Made by a program: the position numbers and the translations under genes. The notes under the pieces are model-generated. The model had not been told where the DNA came from, did not search any database, and was given only the letters and a program-made list of their open reading frames with translations. A stretch of DNA of 64,000 nt from an uncultured Rubripirellula sp. (lineage in GTDB: Bacteria; Planctomycetota; Planctomycetia; Pirellulales; Pirellulaceae), in NCBI GenBank assembly GCA_938045805.1, contig CALIBL010000014.1, forward strand, positions 1 through 64,000. The letters are read 5' to 3'. Below, piece after piece: positions 49,159-59,740 of the stretch (within the stretch, counting starts at the first letter, position 1; each line of letters starts with the position of its first letter).

Positions 49159-50160
49159 CTAGTGGTTGCTTGCCCCCCTTGTCGCAAGCTTTCCAGCGGG
49201 TCGCACGACGAACACCTTGGGGTCGTCAACGATGAAAGAAGTGCTCCAGGTTTTGCCATCATCGGCACTGCAAATATTGTAGAAAAAGGTTCTGAACCGC
49301 TCTGCCTTATAACCGTACGGAAATTGACTCGCGATGTAGTCCTCTTCGGTCAAGTCGTCGGCGCCGGGCGACGCATAGTAATGCACCATGCCGTCCGGTG
49401 TCACACTCATCCCCAGTGTCCACCATCCAGTAGTTCCAATTTGGGGCCCTTTGAAATCACCGCCACGCTGGTTTCCTCGAATTCTTAGGTAGGCGTAGTC
49501 GTGTTCCTTGCCGCTGCGTTCTTTGCTTTCGAATTCGATGAACATTCCAGGCCAGTAGATTTCATTGCCAAGCTCACGAATGGTTCGCTTAAAGATCCCA
49601 AATCCCTCTTCCTTGTCCACCATCGCGGTGGTTTCAAGTGCGAGTCGAAACCCGAAATGTGGACCCGAACGCTTCTCCCACTCCGATACAGGTGGAAGAT
49701 AAACTCGCGTGGTGACGCTGGGAACTTCAGCCACATCTAGTTGCCTGCGCAATCGGTATTGGACGTTCGCAACAAAGTCATCTTGCTTCATCACGCGACT
49801 CGGTTCACCGGGAATTCCAGTTAGCCTCGAACGCAATAGCAACGCTCCTTCACTTCCTTCGATACCACCCGCGGGTGTCTCGACACGTTGAATCACATCG
49901 GGATGGCCGCGTTTAATGCCCTCGTACCACCGACCGTTGGTACTTCGACCCATCGGTCCGTGTTGTTCTTCATCGATGTCCTCGGTGCTTTTCGGATCGC
50001 GACGGACATAATTCCACGCAGGATCCTCAAAGTCGTCTGCGACACCCACAATCTCGCTACCCGTTCCCGGTAGCACCGGCCTCTGGGCTCGGGTTTCGGC
50101 AGAAAACAGTCCGACAGACATGATCGCCGCTGCGAGCATGTGGCCTTTCAAGATACGCAT
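49159..50160 (-). CDS. Secreted protein of unknown function
   Basis: 333 residues from the ATG at 50160; MRILKGHMLAAAIMSVGLF followed by SAETRA is a signal peptide. The upstream 89 codons of the open frame are not protein-like and are left out. The mature part has many Trp/Tyr and acidic patches (DFEDPAWNYVRRDP, GPHFGFRLALETT, GWWTLGMSVTPDGMVHYYASPGAD), suggesting a beta-sandwich, perhaps LamG- or lyase-like, but I do not recognise a family. Same strand and 310 bp downstream of the MoxR/VWA cluster, so it may be co-regulated. Confidence 0.6.
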   Translation of the reverse strand: MRILKGHMLAAAIMSVGLFSAETRAQRPVLPGTGSEIVGVADDFEDPAWNYVRRDPKSTEDIDEEQHGPMGRSTNGRWYEGIKRGHPDVIQRVETPAGGIEGSEGALLLRSRLTGIPGEPSRVMKQDDFVANVQYRLRRQLDVAEVPSVTTRVYLPPVSEWEKRSGPHFGFRLALETTAMVDKEEGFGIFKRTIRELGNEIYWPGMFIEFESKERSGKEHDYAYLRIRGNQRGGDFKGPQIGTTGWWTLGMSVTPDGMVHYYASPGADDLTEEDYIASQFPYGYKAERFRTFFYNICSADDGKTWSTSFIVDDPKVFVVRPAGKLATRGASNH

Positions 50161-50470
50161 AACAGCAGTCGCTCTTCCCTGATCAGATACCACCAATCCG
50201 ATAATGGGGACGCCCACGCGCATGCGGCGCGACGTCCTCCGCCCCTCCGATCGTTGTAATCGGCACAGTCGGCACAATCCCTCCAGCCATTCCCCTGCAA
50301 CTCGGTGAAAAACCTGTCGTAGGCGGACCAAGACGATAAATCCAGAGGGTGAACCACTAAGTTCGAGTCGCATGTTTGGATGGACGAAAGGGCCACACCA
50401 AGCGGGACTCCGCACAAGGTGTTCCAAGCGGTGGGTCCCTGCAGTGATCGAATCGATCAGTTTCGCAAGG
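50161..50470. other. Gap of 310 bp between the VWA gene and the secreted protein
   Basis: The spurious upstream extension of the secreted protein's frame fills most of it. No clear terminator was found. It probably holds the secreted protein's own promoter. Confidence 0.35.
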
Positions 50471-53428
50471 TCAAGCCAAACGATGCAAACGTCGCACGAT
50501 CCATTCCATGGTGAGGAAGGTTGCGAGCAGCCACATCAAAACGGCGTTCCTTCGGAGGTTGAATTGAACATCGTAGGTACCGGGGAGAACTGATTCTTGG
50601 GGCTGCGGTAAAATCGCTCCGATCAGTTCCTCTGCGACAGCGAGCCCCGAGACTGATTCATCGACTGGGAAATACTGCCCCGATGTCATGCTCGCCAAAC
50701 GCTCAAGTAATTCATCATTCCGGCGCGGACGCTCGAGCTCTAACGTCGGTAGCCGTACCCTCAATCCTTGCTGTAGCAACTGCTCGTTGAGTGCATCTCC
50801 CAAAGTCAGCCGCACTTCGTAATCTCCGGCTTCGCGAACGACAAACTGACCGCCATAAGTTCCCGGCCTCGCTTCGCCCTGCAGCGGCAACAATTTCAAC
50901 TCTTGAATACGGCCATCAGGAGTAAGGAGATTGGCATCAACCTGCGGTACGTCGAGAGGCTCAAACTGCTCATCACTCAAAACCGCGCGGACCGAAATGG
51001 AATCGCCGACCATCGCAGTCGATGTATCGAGTAGAAGAATGCCACGCGTACTATCACGTAACAAGCGACCCTCGCTCACCCAACGTGCTAGCTTTGTAAA
51101 GTAGCTCTGAAAGTACTGATCGCCTTCGCCCCGCAGACGCCACATCTCACCGCTTGCCTGAAAGAAGGTTCTGCCCGCACCGTAAAATTGACTAGCGAGA
51201 TAAATGGGCAGGCTACCACCCGTCTGCGTTGTCGGATCAGAGAAAAAGGCGTAGACCTTGCTGGCCGGTTTTGCATCTTTCGTGTCCACGAAATCGTAGA
51301 CCCCGGAAAAGTCACGCCAAACTGATTGGCTCTTCTCTGCGTCACCGGCGACCCAAAGGAATTCGGCTCGTCTCGCCTCCTGCGTGAATTCAAGAGGCCA
51401 AGACGCCTCACCACCCTGTCGACCAGAGGCGACAACTACTCCACGCGTCGAAAAGTTTACCGGAAACAGACCAGCGATCTTCGGTAAACGCGGATCCGTT
51501 CGCAGCCGCGTCCACTTGGAGTGATAGACCGGACCGGCAACCAAAATCAAGCCGCCCGCCTGCTGTGAAACCCAACGCTCTAATAACTCCAATTCCGGCA
51601 ACGACAACGCAGTCCAATCCGGGTCGAACATTGCAATCACGTCATATTCAAACAGCTCATTGGGGTCACTTGGAAATTTCGTTAATAGCTGATCCGCATC
51701 TTGACTCATTCCGGATTGCCCCGTCTGCAGCCAAACATCCAAATCCATCGAACGGTCACGATAGTAAAGGTTACGAACAAACCGATACTCCCGCGTCGGA
51801 CCGCCAGCGATGGCGAGCACCCGTAGTTTTCTAGCGACCACTTCGTACCGAGCATCACCGGTATCATCACGCGGATTCTGATCGACACCATTTTGATCAC
51901 CACCAGCCGCTAGCACCCGCACCGCCACCCTTCTTCGACCCACCGACTCGGGTTCCATTTCAAAACGAACCGGAACCAAGGTGCCATCGACCGGCAACTC
52001 CAATGATCGTCTCTCGATTACATCCCGAGGCAGATTATTGGGTCCCGATTGCTGATTCGATCCGTTTGCGTTGGCGGCATTACCGTCACTTCGTTCGCCT
52101 GAGGACTCCACCGACGATTGGTCGTCCAACCCGTCGAGTAACTCCACATCCACTTGCACCGGTTGTGGCCCACTGGCTTGTAGAGTTGCGGTGACGGTGA
52201 ATTTGTCTCCCGGGTAAACCCGCCGAGGCGCATCCACGTCCACGACTCGAACGTTCAACGGTGCATCCCCGCTTCCCAATCCAACAGGGTAGATCGAAAT
52301 CTCATTACGTCTGGCCGACGAGAGGACTGCATTCACATCACTCCCGCCGTTGTTTTGACCGTCGGTGATTAAAACAACACCAGCAAGTGTCGCTGGGTCG
52401 TGCTGGTTCAGAGCGGTTTGTATGGCATCTCCAATTCGACTCTCAGCAGCGGCAGCCACAAGACCATCGCGCCAATCAGCAGGCTGTTGCCCAGAATCAA
52501 TCAAGTTCTCTTTGCCAACAGAGCCATCGCCCGTCTGACTCAACGCTTGCTCATTAGCACCACTCCGCTCGTCGCCGCTCGGTTTACCCGCTTCAGCCAT
52601 TCCCCCTGTAAGCAGATTTGACAGCGAGCGAGGGGTTGAGACTGCGTAGGTTCCGCCAAGTAAAATCATCCCGGCTCCGATGAGAACCGATGAGGACAGT
52701 AAGATCCAACCAAGGTTGCGCTGCCAACCCAGAACACCAAGCAACAGTGAAACTAGAGCAGCACTAAGCCCCATCACCAAGATGACGGCTCCCGCAATCG
52801 CCGCGGTCGACGGCTCATTAACAATTAATCCGGATTCCTCAATCAAGGCGTTGCCGTCGGCCGAAACAGGGTCTGCGTTTGATTTGGTATCCTTTGCAGA
52901 CCCCTCATCACCATTCGCGAGATGATCTCCGGTAGTCACACCGAGACCGGTGGCCTGCAAAAGCTTTGCTTCACTCTCTTGACCAAATGCATACAGGTTG
53001 ATGCGATGACTCTTGGACAATTCACTCAGTAGCGGCGTCTCCTGAAGCAACTCGGCGGCTCGCTGCTCGCGACTTGGCCCCACGCCAGAATTCGCCGACG
53101 GCAAGGTCATACTTTGGCTCGTGTCGACCAACACAGCCACTTCACTTGGGAGCGTGATCGTTCGTTCTGTTCTCCGCTGCAAATCGGCAAACAAGAACAC
53201 CAAACCAACGACCACTCCCAACCTTAGAAAGATCAAAGTTCGACCGGTTGGCACGGAAAGCTCTTTCACATCGCGTCGATAAAACTTCACGATTGCATAA
53301 AGTCCAAAAGCCACCGCCGAAACAAGGGAAGCCCAAGCCCACCAACCTTCAACGCCGCTGAGTCTCGTGAACTCATAAACGATTTCAGCTTGACCTGATT
53401 CAGCCTGAGCGATCATGCGACTCGTCAT
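50471..53428 (-). CDS. Large membrane VWA-domain protein of the MoxR/Bat cluster
   Basis: 985 residues from the ATG at 53428, which overlaps the upstream stop as ATGA. Two N-terminal helices (WAWASLVSAVAFGLYAIV, LIFLRLGVVVGLVFLF) precede a VWA domain with the MIDAS motif VAVLVDTSQSM, split by an insertion with two more helices (residues about 200-260), then LAGVVLITDGQNNGGSD. A glutamine-amidotransferase-like region (AGGLILVAGPVYHS) follows, then beta-sandwich segments, and a C-terminal helix (VLMWLLATFLTMEWIVRR). Probably assembles with the BatA-like protein, guided by MoxR. The role in envelope stress is inferred from the family. Confidence 0.85.
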   Translation of the reverse strand: MTSRMIAQAESGQAEIVYEFTRLSGVEGWWAWASLVSAVAFGLYAIVKFYRRDVKELSVPTGRTLIFLRLGVVVGLVFLFADLQRRTERTITLPSEVAVLVDTSQSMTLPSANSGVGPSREQRAAELLQETPLLSELSKSHRINLYAFGQESEAKLLQATGLGVTTGDHLANGDEGSAKDTKSNADPVSADGNALIEESGLIVNEPSTAAIAGAVILVMGLSAALVSLLLGVLGWQRNLGWILLSSSVLIGAGMILLGGTYAVSTPRSLSNLLTGGMAEAGKPSGDERSGANEQALSQTGDGSVGKENLIDSGQQPADWRDGLVAAAAESRIGDAIQTALNQHDPATLAGVVLITDGQNNGGSDVNAVLSSARRNEISIYPVGLGSGDAPLNVRVVDVDAPRRVYPGDKFTVTATLQASGPQPVQVDVELLDGLDDQSSVESSGERSDGNAANANGSNQQSGPNNLPRDVIERRSLELPVDGTLVPVRFEMEPESVGRRRVAVRVLAAGGDQNGVDQNPRDDTGDARYEVVARKLRVLAIAGGPTREYRFVRNLYYRDRSMDLDVWLQTGQSGMSQDADQLLTKFPSDPNELFEYDVIAMFDPDWTALSLPELELLERWVSQQAGGLILVAGPVYHSKWTRLRTDPRLPKIAGLFPVNFSTRGVVVASGRQGGEASWPLEFTQEARRAEFLWVAGDAEKSQSVWRDFSGVYDFVDTKDAKPASKVYAFFSDPTTQTGGSLPIYLASQFYGAGRTFFQASGEMWRLRGEGDQYFQSYFTKLARWVSEGRLLRDSTRGILLLDTSTAMVGDSISVRAVLSDEQFEPLDVPQVDANLLTPDGRIQELKLLPLQGEARPGTYGGQFVVREAGDYEVRLTLGDALNEQLLQQGLRVRLPTLELERPRRNDELLERLASMTSGQYFPVDESVSGLAVAEELIGAILPQPQESVLPGTYDVQFNLRRNAVLMWLLATFLTMEWIVRRLHRLA

Positions 53429-55941
53429 GCCAAACCTCCTCGCGAGTTCTCGCGTCTTGCACCGCTGACCGCGGGAGAGGTGCTCACGTGATAACTTGCC
53501 CAATGAGCGAGCCCCTGCTCGATCGCTAGAAAGAGCAAGAGCAAGAGCAGGAGAAAGAGGGTCATCGCCGAATTCCCAGACTCTCGGTCGTCCTGATTCC
53601 AACTTCGTCGTTGCAGGAACCTCACATCCAGTGGCGACAACTGCTGTATCACCGACGCGTGATCAGCACGCTCCAAATCACCATCAGTGGACTCAATCAC
53701 TGAAGCCTCGGGGATGACTCGGGCCGTTCCATCGGCAGCAATCAAGCTCCATTCACTCAGGCCCGGCTGAAGGATCTCATCCAAGTGTTCATCCCCACGA
53801 ATCAACATCGCTAACGGATCCAAAGCAAAGTCATAGCTTTCGGCCGCAGCACTCGGTCCACTCCCGATGCTCGCCGACTCCACTTCAACTCCCGATATTT
53901 CAAATGGAACACGTGGGGGAACATTGACAGGGGCGAGGAAGGTTGCGCCGCGCAGGTAGTCTGCCGCCAAAAGACGCTTGGAGTAAGGCATTTCAACTTC
54001 ACGCGCCGCAGGCGGCGACGCCGCACTCCAAAGCCACGCATTGGACTGCAGTAAAGAGACAACGAACGTTGGATCACCGGACCAATTTGTCCAGCTCCCA
54101 TCCAAGCCAGCCAAGTGGGTTAGCACGCGTCCATCACCAAACGAATGTTGAGTCAGCAAAGGCCGTCCGTCACGCAGCTTAAGAGCTACTTGATAATCGG
54201 AAACAAGATCCTCAGCCAAAACTTCGGCCCCATCATCCGTTGATTCTTCCGCTTGACTGGGCTTCTCCTTGTCCGCCAGTGACCAACTTCGCGCGACAAC
54301 CACCAACGAAAGGATACCGTCACCAACCGATCTCAGCGGACCAAACAGATCCGACTGGTCGCTGAAAAGCACATCTCCAGCACCGTCGACCCTAGCAGCC
54401 TCATCAAGAGGCTCCGCAGTCGCGAGAGGCGCCGGCAGGAGACGCCGATTCGCGGAGAGCAGGGTTTGATTGTAAGCGTCAGCATTAACCTGCTTTCCCA
54501 AGAACCAAGCCAGTCCGCCACCGCGTTGGACGTATTGCGTTAAAGCCTCGGCCGCGTTGTCGCTAATCTCTGGTAAATCAATCAGGTAAACCGCACGGTA
54601 AGCACTTAGCTGCTCGTAGGTAACGGACCGCAAAAAAGAGGGCGGCTGAACTTCGGGAATCGCCCCCATTTCGACCTGACTACCAGGGTTTAATGAAGAG
54701 CTGACGTGGTAGCCACCAACCCCATCAACATCTCCGTCGATGACGAGAACTTTTTCTGCGCGGGACAACGGGATCGTGCAAAAGCGACGGTTATCGATCA
54801 ACAAAGAGTCTTGAGGCAACTCGACTTCAATGGCGTGCGTCCCCGCCTCAGCAAAGTAAACCTGAAAGGTCTTGGTGATCTCCTCACCCGCCCCAAGAAC
54901 ATCAAGCATCAAATCAGGCAATGCATCGACCTGCCCACTGAACATGGCCGAAGGATCAGCATTGATCGGTTGGTCGGGATAACGAATGGCTTTGACCGAC
55001 AGAGGAACATTCCTGACCTCGCGGTCGCCATAATTGCGTACCGTCACTCGGATCATCACCGGCACACCCGCAACCCAAACATCAGGCGAAGGGCTCAAAG
55101 AGGTGATCGCCAGGTTACCCGAAGAACCTTCCGCGCAATCGATCAAACGAATTGGGACCTCATTGCCGAGAACACCCAGCGATTGCGCGAGACGATCAGC
55201 CGATCCCCAACTCCGCTCTCGAAAGTCGCTGAGCACGTAGAAAAACTTTTCGTCCGCCGGAGTTGAACGCAGCAACTCCGAGGCCAAATCCAAAGCGGGC
55301 ACAAGATCCACTTCGAGGGAAGAGGCGGAGGTTGCCATCACGCGGTTAATCAATCTCGCATCCTCTTCGACCGTCTGAGATGAAAGATCCGCGGCCGCAT
55401 CACCGGTGGTACTTCCGGCACGAACCGACATCGAAGCTCGACTAGCTCGCATCACCGTCAACTGATGCTCACCGTCCTGATTCGCGAGGTATCGTGCCAA
55501 GTCTTGGAGGGTCGCCAACGCCCTCGCATAGGCCGTCACCCCATCCATGGAAGCCTCTTGGCCTTGCCGACTTGACTGCAACGGCGTGCTTAGCGAGGCG
55601 TCTCCAGAACCAAGTCCACCGGAACTTCGGTCACCCATCGAGTAACTGTCATCGAGAATCACCACGTGATGTGTCACACGACCACCAATGGCATCTAGTA
55701 TCTTACTTCCGCCCGACCAACCAGACAAAATTGCAATCAGAAGAGCGGCAACGATAAGTCGCGAAAGCAACAAAAGGATTTGACGAAGATGAATCCATTT
55801 TTTTTGCTTCCGATAACTCGCAAGCAAGAAATCCATTGCAGCCCAACGCTGCCGCCGATGGCGCAGCATGTTGATCAAGTGAACCAACAGCGGAACACCG
55901 ATGAACAGAAAGCCAAGCGTTAGGGCAGGATAGAGAAACAA
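53425..55941 (-). CDS. BatA-like VWA membrane protein
   Basis: 838 residues. The N-terminus is the aerotolerance-regulator BatA domain (LTLGFLFIGVPLLVHLINML, RRQRWAAMDFLLASYRKQKK) with a second helix; the VWA MIDAS is VVILDDSYSMGDR; SFFYVLSDFRER-like strands and a CARDB-like domain (VAGVPVMIRVTVRNYGDREV) follow, then an AmidoT-like region and a C-terminal helix (MTLFLLLLLLLFLAIEQGL). It sits 13 bp after the DUF58 gene and its stop overlaps the next start. Known in Bacteroides as an oxygen-tolerance protein set; exact role here unknown. Confidence 0.88.
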   Translation of the reverse strand: MFLYPALTLGFLFIGVPLLVHLINMLRHRRQRWAAMDFLLASYRKQKKWIHLRQILLLLSRLIVAALLIAILSGWSGGSKILDAIGGRVTHHVVILDDSYSMGDRSSGGLGSGDASLSTPLQSSRQGQEASMDGVTAYARALATLQDLARYLANQDGEHQLTVMRASRASMSVRAGSTTGDAAADLSSQTVEEDARLINRVMATSASSLEVDLVPALDLASELLRSTPADEKFFYVLSDFRERSWGSADRLAQSLGVLGNEVPIRLIDCAEGSSGNLAITSLSPSPDVWVAGVPVMIRVTVRNYGDREVRNVPLSVKAIRYPDQPINADPSAMFSGQVDALPDLMLDVLGAGEEITKTFQVYFAEAGTHAIEVELPQDSLLIDNRRFCTIPLSRAEKVLVIDGDVDGVGGYHVSSSLNPGSQVEMGAIPEVQPPSFLRSVTYEQLSAYRAVYLIDLPEISDNAAEALTQYVQRGGGLAWFLGKQVNADAYNQTLLSANRRLLPAPLATAEPLDEAARVDGAGDVLFSDQSDLFGPLRSVGDGILSLVVVARSWSLADKEKPSQAEESTDDGAEVLAEDLVSDYQVALKLRDGRPLLTQHSFGDGRVLTHLAGLDGSWTNWSGDPTFVVSLLQSNAWLWSAASPPAAREVEMPYSKRLLAADYLRGATFLAPVNVPPRVPFEISGVEVESASIGSGPSAAAESYDFALDPLAMLIRGDEHLDEILQPGLSEWSLIAADGTARVIPEASVIESTDGDLERADHASVIQQLSPLDVRFLQRRSWNQDDRESGNSAMTLFLLLLLLLFLAIEQGLAHWASYHVSTSPAVSGARRENSRGGLA

Positions 55942-55954
55942 AACAAGTAAACCT

Positions 55955-56857
55955 TTATCGCTTTAGTTTTGGCATCGACTGCCGTGTTGCCAAAAATTTT
56001 GCAAGCACCGCATCTAACGGTTCACTCGACCTCACGGTCATGTACTCGATCGACAATCGCCCGCAGGCTTTGCGAGTCTGCTCGAGGAATTCATCCAAGG
56101 CGGCGAGGTAACCCTCGCGAAGTGCTCTTGGGTTGCAGTTCAGGAATGCCTCGGTTTCTAGCCCCTCAAAACGAGTTGCTCCGCTAAATTCAAAGTCAAG
56201 TTCGTGATCGTGCAACACGTGAAAGATCGCCACATCATGGCCGCGTTGCCTCAAGACACGGAGACCCTCCATGAGGCGATCCACCCCCAAAAGATCAGAG
56301 AATAAGACAACGAGACCACGCCTTGGGATGGCCTGAGCCACCTCCTTCGCGATTGCAGGCAAGTCCGTTCTCCCATCAGCTCCAACCTCCTCGAGTACCG
56401 ACAGGATGCGACTAAGTTGATGCTGGTTACTCCGTGACGCGATACTTCGATGCACTTGATCATCAAAAGCGTACAAAGAGACTGCATCCTTTTGCCTGAG
56501 CGCCAGGTAGGCGAGTGAAGCGGCCAAGGAACTTGCGTAGTCAAATTTATTCAGATCACCATCGCCGTAGGCCATGCTGCCGGAACGATCCACCAACAAG
56601 GTCAAACGAAGGTTGGTTTCCTCCTCGAATTGTTTAATGTGCAGCCGATCTTGCCGCGCATAGACCTTCCAATCGATATGACGAATTTCATCACCGGCCG
56701 TGTATTGCCGATGCTGCAAAAACTCAATCGATTGTCCAGAGTACGGGCTTCGATGCATGCCCGAAAGGAAGCCTTCAACCACTCGACGCGCCGTCAGTTC
56801 TAGGCGACGAATACGAGTGGTAACTTCAGGACGCAAATATCTTTTGGAATCGGGCAT
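55955..56857 (-). CDS. DUF58-domain protein (Bat cluster)
   Basis: 300 residues from the ATG at 56857 ([12 protein letters not shown]); an ATG at 56872 is an alternative. DUF58 hallmarks: [59 protein letters not shown] (MIDAS-like DRSGS) and [11 protein letters not shown]. It overlaps the upstream moxR by about 32 bp, the standard MoxR-DUF58 arrangement, and is soluble. DUF58 proteins partner with MoxR ATPases. Confidence 0.9.
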   Translation of the reverse strand: MPDSKRYLRPEVTTRIRRLELTARRVVEGFLSGMHRSPYSGQSIEFLQHRQYTAGDEIRHIDWKVYARQDRLHIKQFEEETNLRLTLLVDRSGSMAYGDGDLNKFDYASSLAASLAYLALRQKDAVSLYAFDDQVHRSIASRSNQHQLSRILSVLEEVGADGRTDLPAIAKEVAQAIPRRGLVVLFSDLLGVDRLMEGLRVLRQRGHDVAIFHVLHDHELDFEFSGATRFEGLETEAFLNCNPRALREGYLAALDEFLEQTRKACGRLSIEYMTVRSSEPLDAVLAKFLATRQSMPKLKR

Positions 56858-57908
56858 CTCGCGAGAGTTCATCCTCAGTCGTTGGGGTTGCGTCAATGAT
56901 TCGATCGATGACTTCGTCACTGGTAATACCGTCGCTCTCGGCGGCAAAATTAACCACCATTCGATGTCGCAGAACCGGTTTTGCCAACGCCTGAATGTCT
57001 TCCACCTGCACGTGAAAACGTCCTTCTAGTAACGCGCGCGCTTTCCCGCCTAGGATAAGGAACTGAACGGCTCGCGGTCCTGCGCCCCAACCCACCAAAT
57101 CTTCCACAAAGTCCGGAACACCATCGGAACCCACACGGGTCTGACGAACAAGTGACAGTGCGTACCGGACAACATGATCACTGACAGGAACCAAACGCAC
57201 GAGTTCCTGTAGCCGCTGAATCTCTTCACCGCTGAGGACTGGCTGTACCTTGTCTGCCTTCGTGCCGGTCGTCCTTCTCGCAACTTCGAACTCTTCATCG
57301 AAGCTCGGATACTCAACAAAAATTTTGAACATGAAACGGTCCTGCTGCGCTTCGGGCAGCGGGTAGGTCCCTTCCTGCTCAATAGGATTCTGAGTTGCAA
57401 GCACAAAAAAAGGATCCGGTAGCACGTGCCGCTCCCGACCCACCGTAACTTGCCCCTCCTGCATCGCCTCGAGCAGTGCAGCTTGTGTTTTTGGGGGTGT
57501 TCGATTGATTTCGTCCGCTAGCAGCACGTTGGCGAACAAGGGTCCCTGCATGAAACGAAAAGAACGTTGACCAGAGGACCGATCCTCTTCAATGATTTCC
57601 GTCCCCGTCACATCACTCGGCATGAGGTCAGGAGTGAACTGAATTCGACTAAACTTCAAATCAAGAGTTCTTGCAAGTGTGCTGATCATCAGGGTCTTTG
57701 CCAGCCCAGGAACCCCCTCAAGCATCACGTGACCACGACTGAATAGACAGATCAGGATCTCATCGATCACCGCTTCCTGACCGACAATGATCTTTCCCAA
57801 TTCTTCGAGAATCCGAGCTCTCGCTTCGTGCAAACGCTTGGCATCCGCCTCGCTCAGCGGCGAATCACCGACGTCCGAAAACCCATTCCCCTCATCAACT
57901 GTCGACAT
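56826..57908 (-). CDS. MoxR-family AAA+ ATPase of the Bat cluster
   Basis: 360 residues. Walker A GVPGLAKT, Walker B LLADEINR, sensor 1 [22 protein letters not shown], lid [19 protein letters not shown]. It heads a run of four genes on the minus strand (MoxR, DUF58, BatA-like VWA, large VWA). It differs from the solitary MoxR at 21257 mainly in its N-terminus. MoxR ATPases remodel or insert metal in VWA partners. Confidence 0.93.
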   Translation of the reverse strand: MSTVDEGNGFSDVGDSPLSEADAKRLHEARARILEELGKIIVGQEAVIDEILICLFSRGHVMLEGVPGLAKTLMISTLARTLDLKFSRIQFTPDLMPSDVTGTEIIEEDRSSGQRSFRFMQGPLFANVLLADEINRTPPKTQAALLEAMQEGQVTVGRERHVLPDPFFVLATQNPIEQEGTYPLPEAQQDRFMFKIFVEYPSFDEEFEVARRTTGTKADKVQPVLSGEEIQRLQELVRLVPVSDHVVRYALSLVRQTRVGSDGVPDFVEDLVGWGAGPRAVQFLILGGKARALLEGRFHVQVEDIQALAKPVLRHRMVVNFAAESDGITSDEVIDRIIDATPTTEDELSRDARFQKIFAS

Positions 57909-58314
57909 TCACGAACCTTCTGAAAAAGATTGATGCTAATCCGTTCTAAGTGGGAAAAGGCAACTGGCTTCCGAGCGAATCGCTCTCCCGCCGCTGCAGA
58001 CGGCTTCCGCGAGAATCCCGACGATTCCCCCACCTCTGGCGACCTAATTCAAACGAATACAGCTCACCTGAGGCCATGATAGCGATTTGATAACCACCCT
58101 GCTCATCCAATGGGTGATATGAGAAGAATTTAGACCGCGAAACAATCAATCCAACTCGGAGTCACCAACGCATCTGCCGTGTCGACACAGTCAACACCAA
58201 AGGTGAAATCAGACAAGAGAAAACAAAATCGATCAAGCAAATGACCGAAGCCCCTCAGATGATGATCGATTGGAGCCCCAAACTGACAGCAACAGTCGTG
58301 GAGCAAGCCTTCAA
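57909..58314. other. Intergenic region of 406 bp upstream of the MoxR cluster
   Basis: Between the MoxR start and the stop of the flippase-like gene. The only possible coding stretch is a 67-codon minus-strand frame described separately. No clear promoter or terminator. Confidence 0.35.
57946..58149 (-). CDS. Possible small protein upstream of moxR
   Basis: 67 codons opening with TTG, ending 37 bp before the moxR ATG on the same strand. The centre (HPLDEQGGYQIAIMASGE, then LYSFELGRQRWGNRRD) reads like real protein: amphipathic strands followed by an Arg-rich tail. The weak start codon and lack of a recognised family keep confidence low. Confidence 0.3.
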   Translation of the reverse strand: MIVSRSKFFSYHPLDEQGGYQIAIMASGELYSFELGRQRWGNRRDSRGSRLQRRESDSLGSQLPFPT

Positions 58315-59418
58315 TCAAGCCAATCCATCCGCTGGCGAGATAACCGACTCGCGGTACTCCGATGCCTCAGACGATTCCGATGCCTCGGAGCTGAATTCCT
58401 CTGCTTCTGCAAGACTCTCGCGAACTTCCTCATTTGCGGTCCAGTAGAACACCGTGCCAATCACAGCAATCACGAGCCGAACGATTTCAAAGACCAAAGC
58501 GACCAAAAAACCCGATGCTTCGGTAGGAACGGTGGGAACCCATTGATAAAGCGAATCGATCGCCGCTTCGAGCACTCCAATCCCCGCGAACGTGAGCGGC
58601 AAAGCGGACGCGAGCATCGCCACGGGAACAATGACGTAATGCTCTACCAAGCTCGGAGCATCCGCAAATAGAGATTTTGCAATCATATAGATGCTGACAG
58701 GGAAAGCACCCTGAACCGCCAGGCTCATTAAAATCGAGGCCCCAAATGCGTAGGGATGAGCGTGAAACATCCGCAGCGGAGGTGCGATACGGGATGTGAT
58801 CGAGCCGATGAGCCCGCGATCGCCAAATTTGGCTATCAGACGATCGACACTCTTGCCGCCAAAAACCAATGTCGCCAAAACCGCGGATCCGATCCCCACA
58901 AGCAAGTAAGTTACGCTCCGTATTTGATCCAATTCCGAACCATTCTGACCAGAATCCATCGACTCGGCCCTCGGCTCAATAAAAAGTAAGCCAGTCGCAA
59001 CGATCAACATCAACGCGAACAAACCACAACCGCGATCCACCACCACGCTGGCGACAGCCGCAAGTCGCTTGCCCGGACGTCTTTTTGCGAGAAATGCCGC
59101 TTTGAATACGTCTCCACCGACACTGCCCGCGGAAACGAAGCTCAAGAGGTAACCGATGGCTCCAAGGCGAAAAGCTTCGAGCATCGACAGTTCGATCCCC
59201 TGACAACGCACCAAGATGCACCAGCGAATAAAAGAGACACACAGAGAGAAAATGGCCACCAGTAGGGCGGCGATCAGAAGCGGATAGTTCTTTTCCTGCT
59301 CCGCTAGGCGAGTCCATTGCTCGGGTTCGACCTGCATCAGCAAAAAACCGATAATCACCGCCGGAAGCGTGAATTTCAGTATCTTTAGCCACGGCAATTT
59401 GGGAGATCGCTCACTCAT
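58315..59418 (-). CDS. Lysylphosphatidylglycerol-synthase-like flippase-domain membrane protein (UPF0104)
   Basis: 367 residues, about eight helices (LKFTLPAVIIGFLLMQV, LLIAALLVAIFSLCVSFI, LGAIGYLLSFVSAGSVGGDV, FALMLIVATGLLFI and others). The family motif YLLSFVSAGSVGGDVFKAAFLAKR and the block RLAAVASVVVDRGCGLFAL identify the LPG_synthase_TM/AglD-type transporter-like superfamily. Only the membrane part is present, not the aminoacyl-transferase part of MprF. It probably moves a lipid or lipid-linked molecule; substrate unknown. The C-terminus is Ser/Glu rich. Confidence 0.85.
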   Translation of the reverse strand: MSERSPKLPWLKILKFTLPAVIIGFLLMQVEPEQWTRLAEQEKNYPLLIAALLVAIFSLCVSFIRWCILVRCQGIELSMLEAFRLGAIGYLLSFVSAGSVGGDVFKAAFLAKRRPGKRLAAVASVVVDRGCGLFALMLIVATGLLFIEPRAESMDSGQNGSELDQIRSVTYLLVGIGSAVLATLVFGGKSVDRLIAKFGDRGLIGSITSRIAPPLRMFHAHPYAFGASILMSLAVQGAFPVSIYMIAKSLFADAPSLVEHYVIVPVAMLASALPLTFAGIGVLEAAIDSLYQWVPTVPTEASGFLVALVFEIVRLVIAVIGTVFYWTANEEVRESLAEAEEFSSEASESSEASEYRESVISPADGLA

Positions 59419-59740
59419 GCAGGCGATCTTAACCAGTCGTGTCGATCGAGTGAATCACGAAAACGTTGCCGACTATCATTCTGAGCCTAGGGGTGACGAA
59501 ACAACCGTTAGAACCCAAATTCTTGGGTCACCGCACGGCATTTAGCCTGCCGAGAACCCCGATGGCACCGCCAGCATCTCCAACTCGGGTTAATTTCCAT
59601 TGGGGTCGGCAATTTTCTCGAAAGAACCCCTAACAACTTCGAAGGACAACCTTGTCAAAAGCTGATTAAGTCAATATTCTGCTCGTAACACCTGTCAAAT
59701 ACACGAAGTTCTGACCTTTCTTTGCGACTGCGGAATTCAC
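59419..59740. other. Divergent gap of 322 bp before the PVC small basic protein
   Basis: It holds the candidate promoter at 59652-59680 (listed separately) and, further up, a small hairpin (ACCCAA 59513-59518 with TTGGGT 59523-59528). The flippase promoter should also be here. No protein-like frame. Confidence 0.4.
59652..59680 (+). promoter_or_regulatory. Sigma70-like promoter of the PVC small basic protein
   Basis: TTGTCA (59652-59657) and TATTCT (59675-59680) are separated by 17 bp, with five and four of six consensus matches. The -10 lies 60 bp upstream of the ATG at 59741. Identified by eye only. Confidence 0.45.
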
